Below, piece by piece: positions 14,336 through 17,111 of a stretch of DNA of 17,111 nucleotides (its first letter is position 1; each line of letters starts with the position of its first letter). The notes beneath the pieces were generated by a model. It worked only from the letters and a program-made list of their open reading frames with translations, was not told the origin of the DNA and searched no databases. The position numbers and the translations under genes were made by a program. This DNA is from O2-02-FULL-42-9 sp038043025 (GTDB taxonomy: Bacteria > Pseudomonadota > Gammaproteobacteria > UBA12402): the NCBI GenBank assembly GCA_038043025.1, contig JBBTCW010000049.1, forward strand, positions 1-17,111. The letters run 5' to 3'.

Positions 14336-15565
14336 TTATTCAGCTCCTAGTGCGTCAACGGGATCCATACGCGAGGCTCTTTTTGCCGGGAAATAACCGG
14401 CGAGCACACCAATCATGGCGAGTACCGCGATGGTAATAAAAGCGATGGAGAGGGAAATAGTCGGTTTTCCGATCCATGCGGGTAAGGTGATGAACTGTAA
14501 AATGAATACAGTTAAATAGGATAGCGTAATGCCAAATAATCCACCGAGCACAACAAGAATGAGTGCCTCACATAATATTTGTATTAAAATATGTGAGTCG
14601 CGCGCACCCACGGCCATGCGCAAACCGATTTCTTTTGTGCGTTCGGTGACGATTAAAAACATAATATTCGCAACGCCCAACCCACCGACGGCTAAGGTTA
14701 AGGAGCCACAGAGTCCCAAAAATAATTGTATGCCGACAAAAAACCAGTTAAAGAAATTAAATATTTTTAGGGTGTCATAAAACATGAGGGCATTGGTGTC
14801 GTCGGGCGAAAAATGATAGAGATAGCCTAAATATGTTCGCACATTGCGTTCAATGATTTTTGTGTTGCTGTTGGGTTGTGGTAAAACAAAAAAAGACATA
14901 ATGTTTTGATTGCCCCATAAATCAATATAGGTCGTGTAAGGGATGATAGCGGCATGATCAACCCAAGAACGCATTTTTTTTCGTACCGGCGGTTGCAGAA
15001 CGCCAACAATTTTGAACGGAATGTTGCGAATCAGAATTTCACGGCCGAGGGCGGTATGCTCATTAAATAAATTTTCTTTGAGGTTATAACCAATAATGGC
15101 CACATGCTCGTGACGGTTAATGTCGATGATATTTAAAAAACGACTTCCATCAATCAAGTCTAATTTTTGAAAGGTTTGAAACAAGGGTGTGGTGCCAATC
15201 ACGGATTTTTTAAGATTATTCTTTTGGAAAGTCATTGTTGCATCTTGTGTTAAGAAGGGCGCTGTCGATTGAATGTCAGAAAATTTTGTGGGCAACTGAA
15301 GGACGGCGCCCGCTTTTATATTGACGTTGCGTCCTGTTGGCATGCCGCGATATGATTGGCTGGTAATCCCCGGAGCAAAATATAACGTGCCTTCTGCAAT
15401 TTTCATAATATCTTGCTGGCTTTTTTGATAGAAGCCATGACCCAGCGCTAATAATAACACAACGGTGAGCGTGCCCCACGTAATGCCAAATAACGCTAAA
15501 AAAGAACGAAATTTCTGCGCCCAAATATCCCTTAAAATTTGTCGACCTAATGTCAGTAAATACAT
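14336..15565 (-). CDS. FtsX/MacB-type ABC permease, first subunit (exporter 2)
   Basis: This 409-residue inner-membrane protein has the same layout as its neighbour: an N-terminal helix (about 18-42, SFLALFGITWGTLTVVLLLA), a periplasmic domain (about 45-270) and three C-terminal helices. The canonical signature GGLGVANIMFLIVTERTKEIG, then LRMAVGA, is intact, and the C-terminus is PAKRASRMDPVDALGAE. Its start overlaps the adaptor stop by one base (TAATG) and its stop abuts the next permease. Both permeases share the phrase ITWGTL near the first helix, which suggests they arose by an ancient duplication. It likely forms the standard half of a heterodimeric MacB-like transporter. The substrate is unknown. 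Confidence 0.93.
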   Translation of the reverse strand: MYLLTLGRQILRDIWAQKFRSFLALFGITWGTLTVVLLLALGHGFYQKSQQDIMKIAEGTLYFAPGITSQSYRGMPTGRNVNIKAGAVLQLPTKFSDIQSTAPFLTQDATMTFQKNNLKKSVIGTTPLFQTFQKLDLIDGSRFLNIIDINRHEHVAIIGYNLKENLFNEHTALGREILIRNIPFKIVGVLQPPVRKKMRSWVDHAAIIPYTTYIDLWGNQNIMSFFVLPQPNSNTKIIERNVRTYLGYLYHFSPDDTNALMFYDTLKIFNFFNWFFVGIQLFLGLCGSLTLAVGGLGVANIMFLIVTERTKEIGLRMAVGARDSHILIQILCEALILVVLGGLFGITLSYLTVFILQFITLPAWIGKPTISLSIAFITIAVLAMIGVLAGYFPAKRASRMDPVDALGAE

Positions 15566-16692
15566 TAACTATTATCTGAATCGCTTTTCTCTGATGAATC
15601 TAATACTTTTTGGTTAAGCGATAGTCCTTTGGTGATTTCAATATTAATGCCGTCTGATATGCCTGTCGTAATAAATTTTTTTTTGGGCTCGGTCCCTGCA
15701 TCGGCGGGCAACAACACATAGGGGTTGTTATTTTCAAAATGGACGACGCGCGCCGGTAATAATAGCGCATCATCGATCGTTTTTAAATTGATATCGGCGG
15801 TTGCCGAGTAACCTGCGCGTAAATTTAAATTATCGGGAAATTTCAAATTTGATATTTGCAGTTGAAAACTGACATTAAAGGGCGTATCGCTCGTTGATGT
15901 GCCAGCTTGTTGCTCTGATTGCAGTGCAATGCGTTCTACCGTTCCAGTGATTTGTTTGTCCGGTGTTGCGCCGACTATAATAGTGGCCGGCATTTGGGTA
16001 TGAATTTTGGCCGCATCAATTTCGTCAACGGAGCCTTCAAAGGTTAAGTCATTCATGTTTGCAATCGTAAAGAGCGAGGTGGCTGATTGCGCTGAACTTA
16101 ATGAAATAACAGAATCACCGATGTCGACATTGCGCGAGAGAATATAACCATCGATGGGGCTGGCGACAACATTTGCAATCGCCTTGCCGGCGACTTGTGT
16201 TTTGCCTTCATCTAAGAGCGCAAGTTTTTGTTCAGCTAGAATGCGTTTTAATATAGATACATCTTTATTCTGTTGTGCGGTGAGATAATCGGTGTAATTT
16301 TTGGTGATGAGTTTTTGTTGTAATGCAACATGATAGCGATCAAGATTTTCATCATAATGTGATTCATTTGATTGTGCTTCTTTCAGTGCTTCATAGGCGG
16401 CCGCATAATCGCTCGGGTCGGGGGCGGGGGTAATGCGAATCAGCTCCTCACCTTTTTTGATGGGTTCACCTTCGTAGTGGTAAATGTTAGCCACTGTGCC
16501 GCCGACTTGTGATTTGATGGTGATAGAGTGGCGTGGTTTGATATAACCGATTGCCTCCGCTTTTTCGGTGATGGCGCCTTTTGTAACAGCAACGGTAAGT
16601 GCGGGCGGAGTCGCCATGCGCTTGTGAAAATAATAGACAACACCGGCAATAATGACTAAAAATAAAATTACTGTAATCAACCATTTTTTCAT
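15565..16692 (-). CDS. MacA/HlyD-type periplasmic adaptor protein (exporter 2)
   Basis: This 375-residue membrane fusion protein has an N-terminal anchor helix (about 4-22), a first lipoyl half-motif (IKSQVGGTVANIYHYEGEPI), a helical hairpin of about 100 residues (YAAAYEALKEAQSNE to LALLDEG), a second lipoyl half (VASPIDGYILSRNVDIGD), a beta-barrel domain (LTFEGSVDEIDAAKI) and a membrane-proximal domain ending near TKGLSLNQKVLDSS. The C-terminus is a Ser/Asp-rich tail (SSEKSDSDNS). It is closer to classical MacA than the exporter 1 adaptor. It is the first gene of the operon and follows a good extended -10 promoter. It would link the two-permease complex to a TolC-type channel; since none is encoded in this operon, the 3215-4705 product is one candidate (inference). 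Confidence 0.93.
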   Translation of the reverse strand: MKKWLITVILFLVIIAGVVYYFHKRMATPPALTVAVTKGAITEKAEAIGYIKPRHSITIKSQVGGTVANIYHYEGEPIKKGEELIRITPAPDPSDYAAAYEALKEAQSNESHYDENLDRYHVALQQKLITKNYTDYLTAQQNKDVSILKRILAEQKLALLDEGKTQVAGKAIANVVASPIDGYILSRNVDIGDSVISLSSAQSATSLFTIANMNDLTFEGSVDEIDAAKIHTQMPATIIVGATPDKQITGTVERIALQSEQQAGTSTSDTPFNVSFQLQISNLKFPDNLNLRAGYSATADINLKTIDDALLLPARVVHFENNNPYVLLPADAGTEPKKKFITTGISDGINIEITKGLSLNQKVLDSSEKSDSDNS

Positions 16693-16712
16693 GTCAGGTG
16701 CCTTTTGTATTT

Positions 16713-16721
16713 ATTATAGCA
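16713..16721 (-). promoter_or_regulatory. Extended -10 promoter of the exporter 2 operon
   Basis: The minus strand reads TGCTATAAT, a perfect extended -10 (TGn plus the TATAAT consensus). No good -35 is present, which is typical of extended -10 promoters. Transcription would start near 16706, giving a short leader of about 14 nt with an AAGG element before the adaptor ATG at 16692. Confidence 0.6.
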
Positions 16722-16879
16722 GGGTTATAACTATTCGCAGTAGGGTTTGCCGCAGAAATTTCGTATTAATTCATTGCCCCGCGTTGAGAAGAGATGTTTA
16801 ATAAGCCACGCACAGACAATATTTTTTCACGTTTTTTCACAAAAATTTTCACTCGACCTGTTCGCATGAGCTAACGAAT
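16722..16879. other. Intergenic stretch upstream of exporter 2, no gene seen
   Basis: No convincing coding region, RNA gene or strong palindrome was found between the exporter 2 promoter and the repeat copy at 16880. T-rich runs occur around 16830-16850 (TTTTTTCACGTTTTTTCAC, a near direct repeat of TTTTTTCAC). With the repeats that follow, 16693-17111 is entirely non-coding as far as can be seen. Confidence 0.6.
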
Positions 16880-17074
16880 CTCAGCTCAGAGGGTGAGCAT
16901 GAACCGACATGCCAGTGGCATGTCGCAGTCATGCGAACGACTGGCCATGGATGGCCATATATTACTATCCTCAGCTCAGAGGTAAGCTGGTATTCATTGG
17001 TAGAATGGCATTTACCAGAAGTCATGATGAATTATTTAGAATCAGATGAACGTGTTGCGTCCTCTGAGCTGAGG
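16880..17074. repeat. Modular CTCAGCTCAGAGG repeat, copy D (inverted relative to copy B)
   Basis: The cores lie at 16880-16892, 16969-16982 and, in opposite orientation, 17061-17074. Read in reverse complement it carries the same two modules as 6295-6455, in the same order. The module 16893-16968 contains CGACATGCC/GGCATGTCG and TGGCCATGGATGGCCA and is about 33 nt longer than its partner in copy B. The module 16983-17060 shares only its ends with copy B, its middle being divergent. It is the most complete copy in the window. Confidence 0.85.
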
Positions 17075-17079
17075 GCTGT

Positions 17080-17111
17080 GTCATCCCGCGGCTTGACCGC
17101 GGGATCCAGAA
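17080..17111. repeat. Start of a TCATCCCGCGG palindromic repeat, cut by the window end
   Basis: ATCCCGCGG (17083-17091) and CCGCGGGAT (17097-17105) form a 9-bp stem with loop CTTGA, followed by CCAG. It resembles the outer part of the composite element at 10477-10594 (TCAT...CCGG / GGATCCAG style) and is a dispersed type of proteobacterial repeat. The remainder lies beyond the window. Confidence 0.65.

Noticed and set aside
16880..17074. CRISPR-like array of CTCAGCTCAGAGG units
   Set aside because: Cores alternate in orientation, spacing is irregular, the inter-core DNA is itself repeated elsewhere, and no cas genes are present.

Overview
This window looks like chromosomal DNA of a Gram-negative bacterium with moderate-to-low GC, most likely a gammaproteobacterium. 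The evidence is two tripartite envelope exporters with periplasmic adaptors, a TolC-type outer-membrane channel and a canonical glucose-6-phosphate isomerase. The abundance of short palindromic intergenic repeats would fit a Legionellales/Coxiellaceae-like genome, but that placement is inference. No rRNA, tRNA, CRISPR array, transposase or phage gene was seen.

Layout. Positions 1-149 hold repeat DNA. Positions 150-4705 (minus strand) form a four-gene operon for a MacAB-TolC-type exporter, transcribed as TolC-like channel, adaptor, ATPase, FtsX/MacB-like permease; the genes abut or overlap and two of them probably start at TTG. Positions 4858-9435 (minus) carry a half-size MFS protein, a nitroreductase, a fused two-domain NitT/TauT-type permease and its ATPase with a C-terminal extra domain. 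A 328-nt block of repeats separates that permease from its ATPase. Positions 9634-10441 are the only plus-strand genes: a 63-residue cysteine-rich peptide with a leader-like N-terminus ending in Gly-Gly, then a hairpin terminator, then a secreted 186-residue protein. Positions 10442-10738 are a cluster of palindromic repeats. Next comes pgi (10739-12355, minus). Positions 12427-16692 (minus) form a second exporter operon: adaptor, two different FtsX-type permeases, and an ATPase. It has a recognisable extended -10 promoter and no outer-membrane gene of its own. The window ends in another copy of the modular repeat.

The most interesting points are these. (1) The small peptide at 9634-9825 looks like an uncharacterised ribosomally made secreted peptide, with a GG leader and a core carrying two DTNC..C-type motifs that share an exact 11-nt DNA repeat. 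It lies between two MacAB-like exporters, the type of machine that could export it or protect against it. No modification enzyme or C39 peptidase is visible, so any link is hypothetical. (2) A modular repeat family is delimited by the core CTCAGCTCAGAGG. It has at least three substantial copies and two fragments, tends to sit within a few bases of stop codons, and shows one copy with an internal deletion between short direct repeats.
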